Assembly (NCBI GenBank): GCA_946402595.1
Contig: CAMIWY010000057.1
Coordinates: 1 to 7,870 of the forward strand
Source of the DNA: an uncultured Clostridia bacterium
Lineage (GTDB): Bacteria > Bacillota > Clostridia > Peptostreptococcales > Anaerovoracaceae
Direction: 5' to 3'
Length of the DNA: 7,870 bases
Shown here: piece after piece, positions 1-5,979 of the stretch
Position numbering within the stretch: position 1 is the first letter of the stretch
Layout: each line of letters starts with the position of its first letter
The notes under the pieces: generated by a model
Told to the model about the DNA's origin: nothing
Databases searched by the model: none
The model's input: the letters and a program-made list of their open reading frames with translations, nothing else
Translations under genes and position numbers: made by a program

Positions 1-1504
1 ACTCTGGAGAATCAAGGACCGTAACGGCAACGACTTCATCCTGAACCCTACCTGCGAAGAGATCTTCACAGACTTTGTCCGCAAAGAGTGGTCATCATAC
101 AAGGAGCTCCCGTTCTCACTGTACCACATCCAGTTCAAGTACAGAGATGAGTCCCGTCCGAGATACGGACTTCTGAGAACAAGAGAGTTCATCATGAAGG
201 ATGCGTATACATTCGACGCTACACCTGAGGATATGGATATCGCATACATGAGACAGTATCATGCATACGAGAAGATATTCACAAGATGTGACCTCGATTA
301 CAGAATCGTAGAGGCTGACAACGGCCCTATCGGCGGCAGCCTTTCACACGAGTTCTCCGCGCTCTCTGACTGGGGTGAATCAGATATCCTGTACTGCGAC
401 AACTGCGGAATGGCAGCTACAGTAGAGAGAGCTGAGTTCACAGACGAGAAGCCTGTAGAGGAAGAGATGAAGCCGACTGAGGTCGTATTCACACCTGGAA
501 CCAAGACCATCGAAGATGTCTGCAATTATCTGAACCTCCCTGTTGAGAAGTCCATCAAGGCTCTTATGTTCACTACATATGATGATGATCTGCAGCCTAA
601 GGATTACGTCACATGCTTCATCAGAGGTGACAGACAGCTCAACATGATCAAGCTCGTAAACGCTCTCAACATTCCTGAGCACTACATCGAGTTCTCCGAT
701 GAGACAGTTGCAGGCCCTGCAACAGGCAGCGTTGCCGGATTCACAGGCCCTGTAGGACTCAAGAACTGCATCGTAGTAGTAGACTCCGAGCTCGTAGGAA
801 CAGTTAACATGTGCGCAGGTGCCAACCAGGAAGACCACCACATGCTGAACGTATGCTACGGCAGAGATTACACAGGTGACATCGTTACAGATATCAAGAC
901 TCTTCAGGAAGGAGATCCATGTCCGCACTGCGGCAAGCCGGTCAAGTTCAGAAGAGGTATCGAGGTCGGACAGGTATTCAAGCTGGGACTCAAGTACTCC
1001 GAGAGCATGAATGCTACATTCAAGGATGAAAAGGGCGAGGATCACCCTTACTGGATGGGATGCTATGGTATCGGTATCACAAGAACGATGCAGGCTATCG
1101 TAGAGCAGCATCATGATGAGAAGGGTATCATCTGGCCTATCGCTACAGCTCCTTATCATGTCATCGTTACTGTAATCAAGCCAAGTGACGAAGTTCAGCT
1201 TAACATGGCTTATGACATCGAGAAGAAGCTCGAATCCATGGGCGTTGAAGTAATGGTAGATGACCGTGATGAGAGACCTGGCGTCAAGTTCAACGATGCA
1301 GACCTGATCGGAATTCCTATCAGGATCACAGTCGGCAAGCATGCTGCTGACGGCAAGGTTGAGTACAAGCTCCGCCGCGAGGATGCTCACGAGGTAATGA
1401 ATGTAGAGGAGGCTATCGCTAAGGCTAAGGCTCTTGTTGATCTCGAGGGAGATGGAAGATGCTTCTTCTCAAGACTTTCTGAGGAGACAATGAACGCTCA
1501 CTAA
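1..1504 (+). CDS. proS: Prolyl-tRNA synthetase, bacterial (long) type, 5'-truncated by the window
   Basis: Charges tRNA-Pro with proline in the cytoplasm. The open frame starts at base 2 and has no start codon in the window. It encodes 500 residues, so roughly 70-90 N-terminal residues (with class II motif 1) lie upstream. Numbering from base 2: the motif 2 region follows an LNPTCEE segment near 14-20 and runs through FKYRDESRPRYG and REFIMKDAY. A Cys pair (C132, C135) precedes the YbaK-like editing insertion (about 155-300), where K186 in KSIKALMF is probably the conserved editing lysine and the ATGSVAGFTGP loop is present. A second pair, C307/C310 (CPHC), follows, then motif 3 GCYGIGITR (C354 onward) and an HGTP anticodon-binding domain (VMVDDRDERPGVKFNDADLIG). 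The insertion marks the bacterial rather than the archaeal/eukaryotic form. Isoleucine is almost always ATC, as expected for a highly expressed gene. The identification is firm; the PTCEE and LRTREF variants are noted as a finding. Confidence 0.97.
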   Translation, partial: LWRIKDRNGNDFILNPTCEEIFTDFVRKEWSSYKELPFSLYHIQFKYRDESRPRYGLLRTREFIMKDAYTFDATPEDMDIAYMRQYHAYEKIFTRCDLDYRIVEADNGPIGGSLSHEFSALSDWGESDILYCDNCGMAATVERAEFTDEKPVEEEMKPTEVVFTPGTKTIEDVCNYLNLPVEKSIKALMFTTYDDDLQPKDYVTCFIRGDRQLNMIKLVNALNIPEHYIEFSDETVAGPATGSVAGFTGPVGLKNCIVVVDSELVGTVNMCAGANQEDHHMLNVCYGRDYTGDIVTDIKTLQEGDPCPHCGKPVKFRRGIEVGQVFKLGLKYSESMNATFKDEKGEDHPYWMGCYGIGITRTMQAIVEQHHDEKGIIWPIATAPYHVIVTVIKPSDEVQLNMAYDIEKKLESMGVEVMVDDRDERPGVKFNDADLIGIPIRITVGKHAADGKVEYKLRREDAHEVMNVEEAIAKAKALVDLEGDGRCFFSRLSEETMNAH

Positions 1505-1530
1505 TCTGAGCACTTACAATAAGTAAAGCA

Positions 1531-1566
1531 AAGCGCCTGGCTTCAGTTGTGAGGCCGGGCGTTTTT
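1531..1566 (+). terminator. Intrinsic terminator of proS
   Basis: An 11-bp stem (left arm 1534-1544, right arm 1551-1561, two G-U pairs) with a 6-nt loop is followed directly by TTTTT at 1562-1566. It lies 27 nt after the proS stop codon and before the transporter pair, so it separates the two transcription units. The shape is canonical, and the A-rich bases just left of the stem could pair with the T tract to lengthen it. Confidence 0.85.
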
Positions 1567-1591
1567 ATAAGAACACACTTTTAAGGACTGC

Positions 1592-2224
1592 ATGAACATA
1601 CTTACTGAACTATTTATCTTATTCTTCAAACTCGGAGCCTTCACCATAGGAGGCGGTGTTGCTATGCTTCCATTGCTGCAGAACACGCTGATACATGAGA
1701 AGAAGTGGTTCAGTGAGGAAGAGTTTGTGGACATCGTGGCTGTGTGCCAGAGCCTGCCCGGAGTCATCGCGATCAATATGGCGACATATGTGGGCTATAA
1801 GAAGAAAGGGTTCCTCGGGTCACTTATATCGACGATCGGCGTCGTGCTGCCGTCGTTCGTTATGATACTTCTCATCGCAACATTCATCTCCAATCTCGGT
1901 GACAACCGTATTGTGATGGGTGCGATGGCAGGGCTCAGAGCAGCAGCTTTGGGTCTTGTAGTGGTGGCGGTCATCCAGTTATCCTCGGCTGTGTTCAAGG
2001 GCAAATGGACGATAGTCGCTGCGGTGCTGAGCTTCGTGCTCATAGCGGTATTCAGGATCAATACGGCATATGTCATACTACTGTTCGTTATTCTCGGGAT
2101 AGCGAGTGCGACTGTCGGCGGCAGACTGAAGAAAAACACTGCTGAAGAAGCGAAAGCTGAAGAGGCAGGGATGACAGATGGAAGGAAGCCTTCTGAAGAC
2201 GGAACGGAAGGAGGCGGCAGATGA
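1592..2224 (+). CDS. Chromate-transporter (CHR) family protein, short form, first of a pair
   Basis: Polytopic inner-membrane protein of the ChrA/CHR superfamily. The best-known members export chromate; many family members have no proven substrate. At 210 residues it is a single-domain (short-chain) form, which in other bacteria usually works as a pair of separate genes. Family signatures are visible: FFKLGAFTIGGG (11-22, the glycine-rich motif), then SLPGVIAINMATYVGY (54-69), followed by several long hydrophobic stretches to about residue 173. The second motif is normally PGP; here it is PGV. From about 174 the protein ends in a charged Glu/Lys/Gly-rich tail that holds the ribosome binding site of the next gene. 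The ATG has an AAGGA at 1583-1587, 4 nt before it. It overlaps the next gene by ATGA, so translation is probably coupled. Family assignment is firm; transport of chromate is inference only. Confidence 0.9.
   Translation: MNILTELFILFFKLGAFTIGGGVAMLPLLQNTLIHEKKWFSEEEFVDIVAVCQSLPGVIAINMATYVGYKKKGFLGSLISTIGVVLPSFVMILLIATFISNLGDNRIVMGAMAGLRAAALGLVVVAVIQLSSAVFKGKWTIVAAVLSFVLIAVFRINTAYVILLFVILGIASATVGGRLKKNTAEEAKAEEAGMTDGRKPSEDGTEGGGR
2208..2214 (+). promoter_or_regulatory. Ribosome binding site of the second CHR gene, inside the first
   Basis: AAGGAGG lies 6 nt before the ATG at 2221, inside the last codons of the upstream gene, where it forces a Gly-rich C-terminus (EGGGR). It fixes the start of the second gene at the ATGA overlap and supports translational coupling of the two subunits. 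Confidence 0.85.
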
Positions 2225-2829
2225 TATTCTGGAAACTCTTTATAAGTTTTGTCAAAGTCGGGCTCCTCGGGTTCGGAGGCGGACTGGCCATAGTAAGGCT
2301 TATCTATGACAGCATACAGCCTTTTGTCGACATGACACCTGAGATGTTCGCCAACATAGTTGCGATATCCCAGATCACACCGGGGCCGCTTGCCGTCAAC
2401 ACGGCTACCTATGTCGGATATGAGACGGCAGGTATTGGTGGCGCGGCATCGGCTACGTTCGGTGTCATCCTGCCTGCATTCATAATAGTCAGCATAGTCG
2501 CCCGGATGATACAGCAGTTCAAGGACAGCAGAATAGTTCAGGGGGCGCTCACCGGAATAAGGCCGGCGACTATGGGACTCATCGGAGCCGCGATAGTAAC
2601 GCTGATCGTTCCGTCCATAGCGGGCGATACAAGGCTGGGAACAGGGCTTCTCAGAAGCCTCGGAGCGGATATGTCGGGAGGCATAGGCGGCCTCATAACG
2701 GGGTGCCCGGTCGATATAATAGCAATACTCATTGTGGCGGCAACAGTCATCCTCATGACTAAATATAAGAAGAGCCCGTTCATAGTGCTGATTATAATGG
2801 GGTGCATCGGGGCAGTACTTGGTGTATAA
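2221..2829 (+). CDS. Chromate-transporter (CHR) family protein, short form, second of a pair
   Basis: Second short-form CHR-family membrane protein (202 residues), predicted to form a heteromeric transporter with the gene just upstream. The N-terminal motif is VKVGLLGFGGG (11-21), and the canonical second motif SQITPGPLAVNTATYVGY (50-67) is intact, including the PGP that the partner lacks. Hydrophobic segments continue to the very C-terminus, with no soluble tail. In the family, paired short proteins are thought to insert with opposite topology, which would explain why both are needed. The ATG overlaps the preceding TGA and has a near-perfect ribosome binding site. Isoleucine is mostly ATA (21 ATA, 7 ATC, 3 ATT), opposite to proS, which suggests modest expression. 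No regulator (such as a ChrB-type protein) is next to it. Substrate unknown. Confidence 0.9.
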   Translation: MIFWKLFISFVKVGLLGFGGGLAIVRLIYDSIQPFVDMTPEMFANIVAISQITPGPLAVNTATYVGYETAGIGGAASATFGVILPAFIIVSIVARMIQQFKDSRIVQGALTGIRPATMGLIGAAIVTLIVPSIAGDTRLGTGLLRSLGADMSGGIGGLITGCPVDIIAILIVAATVILMTKYKKSPFIVLIIMGCIGAVLGV

Positions 2830-2873
2830 TGTTCTCTACGAATATACGGCGTTGCCGTAAGGTAGAGAACATT
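2828..2873. repeat. Compound palindrome after the CHR pair
   Basis: Perfect 12-bp inverted repeat: left arm 2828-2839 (AATGTTCTCTAC), right arm 2862-2873 (GTAGAGAACATT). Nested in its 22-nt loop is a second perfect 6-bp hairpin (TACGGC 2845-2850, GCCGTA 2854-2859, 3-nt loop). It starts inside the stop codon of the CHR gene. No T tract follows, so it is not a canonical terminator. It could stabilise or process the 3' end of the transcript, bind a protein, or be a small repeat element. Confidence 0.75.
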
Positions 2874-2921
2874 GATCTCCGGAGGCGGGGCTCCTCCGAT
2901 AGAATCATTCCTACGAATATA
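2836..2921. repeat. 11-bp direct repeat CTACGAATATA flanking two hairpins
   Basis: CTACGAATATA occurs at 2836-2846 and again at 2911-2921, 75 bp apart. The first copy straddles the left arm and loop of the compound palindrome; the second lies after the GC-rich hairpin and includes the TATATT that is the only -10-like hexamer near cysS. The repeat is exact, but its role is unknown. Confidence 0.6.
2874..2906 (+). other. GC-rich hairpin in the cysS upstream region
   Basis: CGGAGG (2880-2885) pairs with CCTCCG (2893-2898) around a 7-nt loop. The stem can be extended imperfectly by GATCT (2874-2878) with AGAATC (2901-2906), with one bulge. No T tract follows, and no T-box consensus is visible, so I see no evidence for tRNA-Cys sensing. 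The left arm itself resembles a Shine-Dalgarno sequence, but no suitable start codon follows. Confidence 0.5.
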
Positions 2922-2964
2922 TTTCTATGAAGATAAATGAAAAATCACAGGAGGTTTACTACAC

Positions 2965-4365
2965 ATGTATATCTATAATACTCTGACCAACCGCAAGGAA
3001 AAATTCGTGCCTATTGAAGAGGGAAAGGTCAAGATGTATGTCTGTGGACCTACTGTCTATAACTTCTTTCATATTGGAAACGCAAGACCTTTCGTCGTAT
3101 TCGATACGCTGAGAAGGTATTTCAAATACAGAGGATACGAAGTCAAGTTCGTACAGAATTTCACTGATGTAGATGACAAGATCATCAACAGGGCCAAGGA
3201 GGAAGGCATCACTGCTCCTGAGGTATCCGAGAAGTATATCAAGGAGTATTTTGAAGATGCCGGTTCTCTCAACGTCATCAAGGCAGACGTTCATCCTAAG
3301 GTTTCCGAGCACATTCCTGAGATCATCGACTTTGTACAGACGCTGATCGACAAGGGTTATGCTTATGAAGCTGACGGCGATGTCTACTATTCGACAAGAA
3401 AGTTCGAAGAATACGGCAAGCTGTCCGGACAGAACATCGATGACCTCGAGAGCGGCGCAAGGATCGCTGTCGGCGAAGTCAAGAAGGATCCTCTGGACTT
3501 TGCGCTGTGGAAAGCACGCAAGGAAGAGTCGGAGATCGCATGGGAGTCCCCGTGGGGCATGGGCAGACCGGGCTGGCACATCGAGTGCTCGACAATGGCC
3601 AAGAAACACCTCGGTGACACGATAGACATCCACGGAGGCGGACAGGATCTTACCTTCCCGCACCATGAGAACGAGATCGCGCAGTCAGAAGCATGCAACG
3701 GAGTTCCTTTTGCACACTACTGGATGCACAACGGATACATCACAGTTGATAATGTCAAGATGTCCAAGTCCCTCGGCAATTTCTTCACCGTAAGGGATAT
3801 CCGCAAGGAGTATACAGGAGACTTCATCAGGTTCTTCCTGCTGTCAGGACATTACCGCAGCCCGATCAACTTCAGCGACAGCCTGATGCATGCATCCAAG
3901 CAGGGATATGACAGGATAGCTACTGCTATCGAGACCCTCGAGTTCCTTAAGAAGAACGGAACTGATGAGAAGATGCAGGGCGAGGATGAGCTGATCGCTT
4001 CGTTCGATAAGTTCAGGGACAGATTTATCGAAGTAATGGATGATGACCTCAATACTGCAGATGCCATTTCCGTAATATTCGAGATGGTATCCGAGATCAA
4101 TGTTGCTGTCAAAGACGGCGCATCGAAGTCATATGCTGAGGAGGCTCTGAAGAGAATAGATGAACTGACTGAGGTGCTCGGCGTATTCAGGGATGCAGAT
4201 GATGAGGCCGGTATCGGTGATGACATCCAGGCTCTGATCGACGAGAGGCAGGCTGCCCGCAAGGAGAAGAACTGGGCGAGAGCTGACGAGATCAGAGATC
4301 AGCTTGCAGCCATGGGCATCACTCTCAAGGACACACCTCAGGGTGTACAGGTCATCAGAAACTAA
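2965..4365 (+). CDS. cysS: Cysteinyl-tRNA synthetase
   Basis: Class I synthetase that charges tRNA-Cys in the cytoplasm; 466 residues, normal for the family. The ATP-binding signatures are intact: HIGN at 36-39 (after GPTVYNFF) and KMSKS at 265-269. The four zinc ligands that recognise cysteine are all present: C27 (YVCGPT), C208 (ECSTM), H233 and E237 (PHHENE), each one residue before the E. coli positions. GMGRPGWHIECS and HGGGQDLTFPHHENE are typical of CysRS. The C-terminal DALR/anticodon region ends with the usual helix (IQALIDERQAARKEKNWARADEIRDQL), and the last residues are GVQVIRN. The ATG at 2965 has AGGAGG at 2949-2954, a somewhat long 10-nt spacing; no better in-frame start exists and the N-terminus aligns with the family. 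No T-box leader is visible. Confidence 0.98.
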   Translation: MYIYNTLTNRKEKFVPIEEGKVKMYVCGPTVYNFFHIGNARPFVVFDTLRRYFKYRGYEVKFVQNFTDVDDKIINRAKEEGITAPEVSEKYIKEYFEDAGSLNVIKADVHPKVSEHIPEIIDFVQTLIDKGYAYEADGDVYYSTRKFEEYGKLSGQNIDDLESGARIAVGEVKKDPLDFALWKARKEESEIAWESPWGMGRPGWHIECSTMAKKHLGDTIDIHGGGQDLTFPHHENEIAQSEACNGVPFAHYWMHNGYITVDNVKMSKSLGNFFTVRDIRKEYTGDFIRFFLLSGHYRSPINFSDSLMHASKQGYDRIATAIETLEFLKKNGTDEKMQGEDELIASFDKFRDRFIEVMDDDLNTADAISVIFEMVSEINVAVKDGASKSYAEEALKRIDELTEVLGVFRDADDEAGIGDDIQALIDERQAARKEKNWARADEIRDQLAAMGITLKDTPQGVQVIRN

Positions 4366-4423
4366 TAACAATAATACGCAGTTGACGGATCACTTGGTTA
4401 AGGATTGGTACGGCAGATGTGCC

Positions 4424-4430
4424 GGGGAGG
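4424..4430 (+). promoter_or_regulatory. Ribosome binding site that sets the start of the small membrane protein
   Basis: GGGGAGG lies 7 nt before ATG 4438, so translation should start there and not at the in-frame TTG (4405) or ATG (4417) upstream. A small hairpin (CGGCA 4411-4415, GATG loop, TGCCG 4420-4424) touches the first base of the site and could mildly affect access. Confidence 0.75.
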
Positions 4431-4437
4431 TTCTAAA

Positions 4438-4596
4438 ATGAAACTGAACATCAACTCGGAAAAACTGTTTCAGAACGGAGCTAAGAATCCGGCTATGCTG
4501 GCCGGTGTGGTGATACTTTACGGAGTTGCAATGGCTGCAGCGGTGGTAAAGAGCATCAGGGACAGTGAAGGCGGAAAAGAGGCAGCCGGCAAGTAA
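4438..4596 (+). CDS. Small single-pass membrane protein of unknown function (52 aa)
   Basis: I do not recognise this protein. It reads as a short polar N-terminus (1-17, with K2, K9, K16), one hydrophobic segment of about 20 residues (18-37, PAMLAGVVILYGVAMAAAVV) and a charged, Gly/Lys-rich C-terminus (38-52). There are no cysteines and no signal-peptidase-like site. The start at 4438 is chosen because of the GGGGAGG 7 nt upstream. It sits 72 nt after cysS, and its TAA shares one base with the ATG of mrnC (TAATG), so it is probably translated and coupled to mrnC. The compact fit between two conserved genes argues that it is real. Its function could be anything from a membrane anchor to a regulator of a neighbouring enzyme; nothing in the sequence decides. 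Confidence 0.7.
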   Translation: MKLNINSEKLFQNGAKNPAMLAGVVILYGVAMAAAVVKSIRDSEGGKEAAGK

Positions 4597-4988
4597 TGAC
4601 GAAAACAGAAATCAACAGGATAAACACTACTTCGCTTGCATATCTCGGTGATGCGGTATATGAAGTTATCGTAAGAGAGATGATACTGGCGAAGTACCCG
4701 CTTGATGCGGGCAAAGCGCACCAGCATGCGGTCAGATACGTTTCCGCAGGCGGGCAGGCGAAGGCGGCAAGAGTCATGATAGACGAAGGCTTTCTGACGG
4801 AAGAGGAAGAGCACCTTCTCAAGCGTGCGCGCAATCACCGCACGATGTCACGGCCGCAGCATGCAGATCCGAAGGACTACAAGTATGCGACGGGTTTCGA
4901 GGCGCTGCTCGGGTATCTGCATCTTGCAGGTGAGACGGACAGGATAGCGGAGATCGCAACGGAAGCCTTCCGCATAATAGAAGAATAA
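4596..4988 (+). CDS. mrnC: Mini-ribonuclease III
   Basis: RNase III-family endonuclease without the double-stranded RNA-binding domain. In Bacillus subtilis, Mini-III trims the ends of pre-23S rRNA. The 130-residue protein is the expected size for a catalytic domain alone. The RNase III signature LAYLGDAVYE is at 14-23, with D19 and E23 as metal ligands. The second acidic cluster, ATGFEALLGYL (98-108), carries E102, matching the second catalytic glutamate of the family. RARN (77-80) lies in the usual variable RNA-contact region. It directly follows the small membrane protein with a one-base overlap, and cysS is just upstream, the conserved Firmicutes order. The ribosome binding site is weak (AGAGG at 4578-4582), so translation probably depends on coupling to the upstream ORF. 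Confidence 0.95.
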   Translation: MTKTEINRINTTSLAYLGDAVYEVIVREMILAKYPLDAGKAHQHAVRYVSAGGQAKAARVMIDEGFLTEEEEHLLKRARNHRTMSRPQHADPKDYKYATGFEALLGYLHLAGETDRIAEIATEAFRIIEE

Positions 4989-5002
4989 CTGAGAGAAAAA
5001 CA

Positions 5003-5033
5003 GCAGAATCCCGTACAGCAAACGGGATTTTGC
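5003..5033. terminator. Hairpin between mrnC and pgeF, weak terminator candidate
   Basis: A 12-bp stem (5003-5014 with 5022-5033, one G-T pair) with a 7-nt loop lies 14 nt after the mrnC stop. On the + strand the only T run is inside the right arm, so termination would be partial. On the - strand the stem is followed by TTTTT (complement of 4996-5000), a better terminator shape, but no - strand gene is seen here. It may attenuate read-through from cysS-mrnC into pgeF. Confidence 0.45.
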
Positions 5034-5058
5034 ATTAAAAGGGCATTCGCGGCAGACA

Positions 5059-5955
5059 ATGAGAATACAGTATTCGAATGACAAGAAAATATTCAGCCTG
5101 CACACAGGAGGCATACCATATCTGTCCTTTGATATGCTTGACGGCCTCGGAGTTCCCAATCTGTACACTACGAGGTTTCTCTCGTACGACAGTGAAACCG
5201 GAACGGGCGAAGAGGGCATGCGCGTTGCGGTGATGAATAACGAGACTGTGGATGAGGCTTCGCCTGTAGTAAGGGCGTACAGAGACAAACTTGCGCACCA
5301 GCTCGGCTCGACGCTTGACCGGGAGTGCATAACCGATCAGAAGCATACCAACTATGTGCATGTTGCTGCAGCCGGTGATCTGGGGCTCAGGGAGAAACCG
5401 CTTCACATGCAGTATGTCGATGGTGTCGTCACGGATATCCCTGATGTGCTGCTGACTGTCTTCGGAGCCGACTGCCCTTCGGTATATATTGCCGATCCGG
5501 TGCGCAAAGCAATAGGCCTTGTGCATGCGGGGTGGAAGGGCACACTCGGAAGGATACCTGAAGTCGCTGTGGCGAATATGGTCGTGAGATTCGGCTGCGA
5601 CCCTGCAGACATGTACGCGGCGATAGGGCCGGGAATATGCAGGGACTGCTACGAGATGGGCGATGAAGTGTATGATGCTTTCGCTGAGCAGTGGAGCCCG
5701 GAGGAGGCTGAAAGGATATTCTCGAGATACCCTGCTGCCGATGCAGACGGCAATGACATCCCGGGAGGCAAGTATCACCTGGACCTCAGGGAAGCCAATC
5801 TTATGACTCTGCTGAGAGCAGGCATCCCGGCAGACCACATAGAGATATCCAATGTATGCACTAAGTGCAATGCTGACATATTCTATTCATACAGAGCCCG
5901 CCGCATGGAAAATGAGCAGGCGGCAATGATGATAAACAGATTCGGCAATATCTGA
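5059..5955 (+). CDS. pgeF: PgeF/YfiH-family multicopper-oxidase-like (laccase-domain) protein
   Basis: Cytoplasmic protein of the DUF152/YfiH (cytochrome-oxidase-assembly-like fold) family. E. coli YfiH is a peptidoglycan-editing factor that removes wrongly built UDP-MurNAc-L-Ser; the human relative FAMIN and some bacterial members act on purine nucleosides. The 298 residues are slightly longer than usual. The metal-site residues are visible: H96 in DQKHTNYV, C139 in GADCPSV and H156 in GLVHAGWKGT. IGPGICRDCYEMGDEV (189-204) and the C-terminal CTKC (267-270) with FYSYRA (275-280) are also typical. The N-terminal family motif (GGVS.G....NLG) is not recognisable; the region reads TTRFLSYDSETGTGEEG, and the usual QVHG is QKHT. 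The start has only a distant AAAAGGG, but no other in-frame start fits. It lies 70 nt after mrnC, and folA follows 24 nt after it. Confidence 0.88.
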   Translation: MRIQYSNDKKIFSLHTGGIPYLSFDMLDGLGVPNLYTTRFLSYDSETGTGEEGMRVAVMNNETVDEASPVVRAYRDKLAHQLGSTLDRECITDQKHTNYVHVAAAGDLGLREKPLHMQYVDGVVTDIPDVLLTVFGADCPSVYIADPVRKAIGLVHAGWKGTLGRIPEVAVANMVVRFGCDPADMYAAIGPGICRDCYEMGDEVYDAFAEQWSPEEAERIFSRYPAADADGNDIPGGKYHLDLREANLMTLLRAGIPADHIEISNVCTKCNADIFYSYRARRMENEQAAMMINRFGNI

Positions 5956-5979
5956 CAGGATCACTGAAAGGAGAGAACT

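Noticed and set aside
380..1390. 336-codon open frame on the - strand inside proS
   Set aside because: It is codon-aligned with proS, whose preferred codons rarely give reverse stops (TTA, CTA, TCA are rare in this part). The product has no recognisable motif and proS is certain.
1491..1520. Promoter for the CHR pair using TACAAT at 1515-1520
   Set aside because: The -35 match is poor, and the transcript would have to pass the proS terminator.
2830..2964. T-box riboswitch upstream of cysS
   Set aside because: Expected for some Firmicutes cysS genes, but no T-box consensus (AGGGTGG-type) or antiterminator/terminator pair is visible.
2928..2987. Short leader peptide ORF starting at ATG 2928 with a Cys codon
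   Set aside because: It runs over the cysS start, has no ribosome binding site and contains a single Cys, so it is not a convincing attenuator.
2959..3666. 235-codon open frame on the - strand over cysS
   Set aside because: Shadow of cysS, which has all catalytic motifs.
4382..4410. Promoter for the small membrane protein (TTGACG at 4382-4387)
   Set aside because: The sequence 17 bp downstream (TTGGTA) does not resemble a -10 box.
5035..5838. 267-codon open frame on the - strand over pgeF
   Set aside because: Shadow of pgeF; no family motif.
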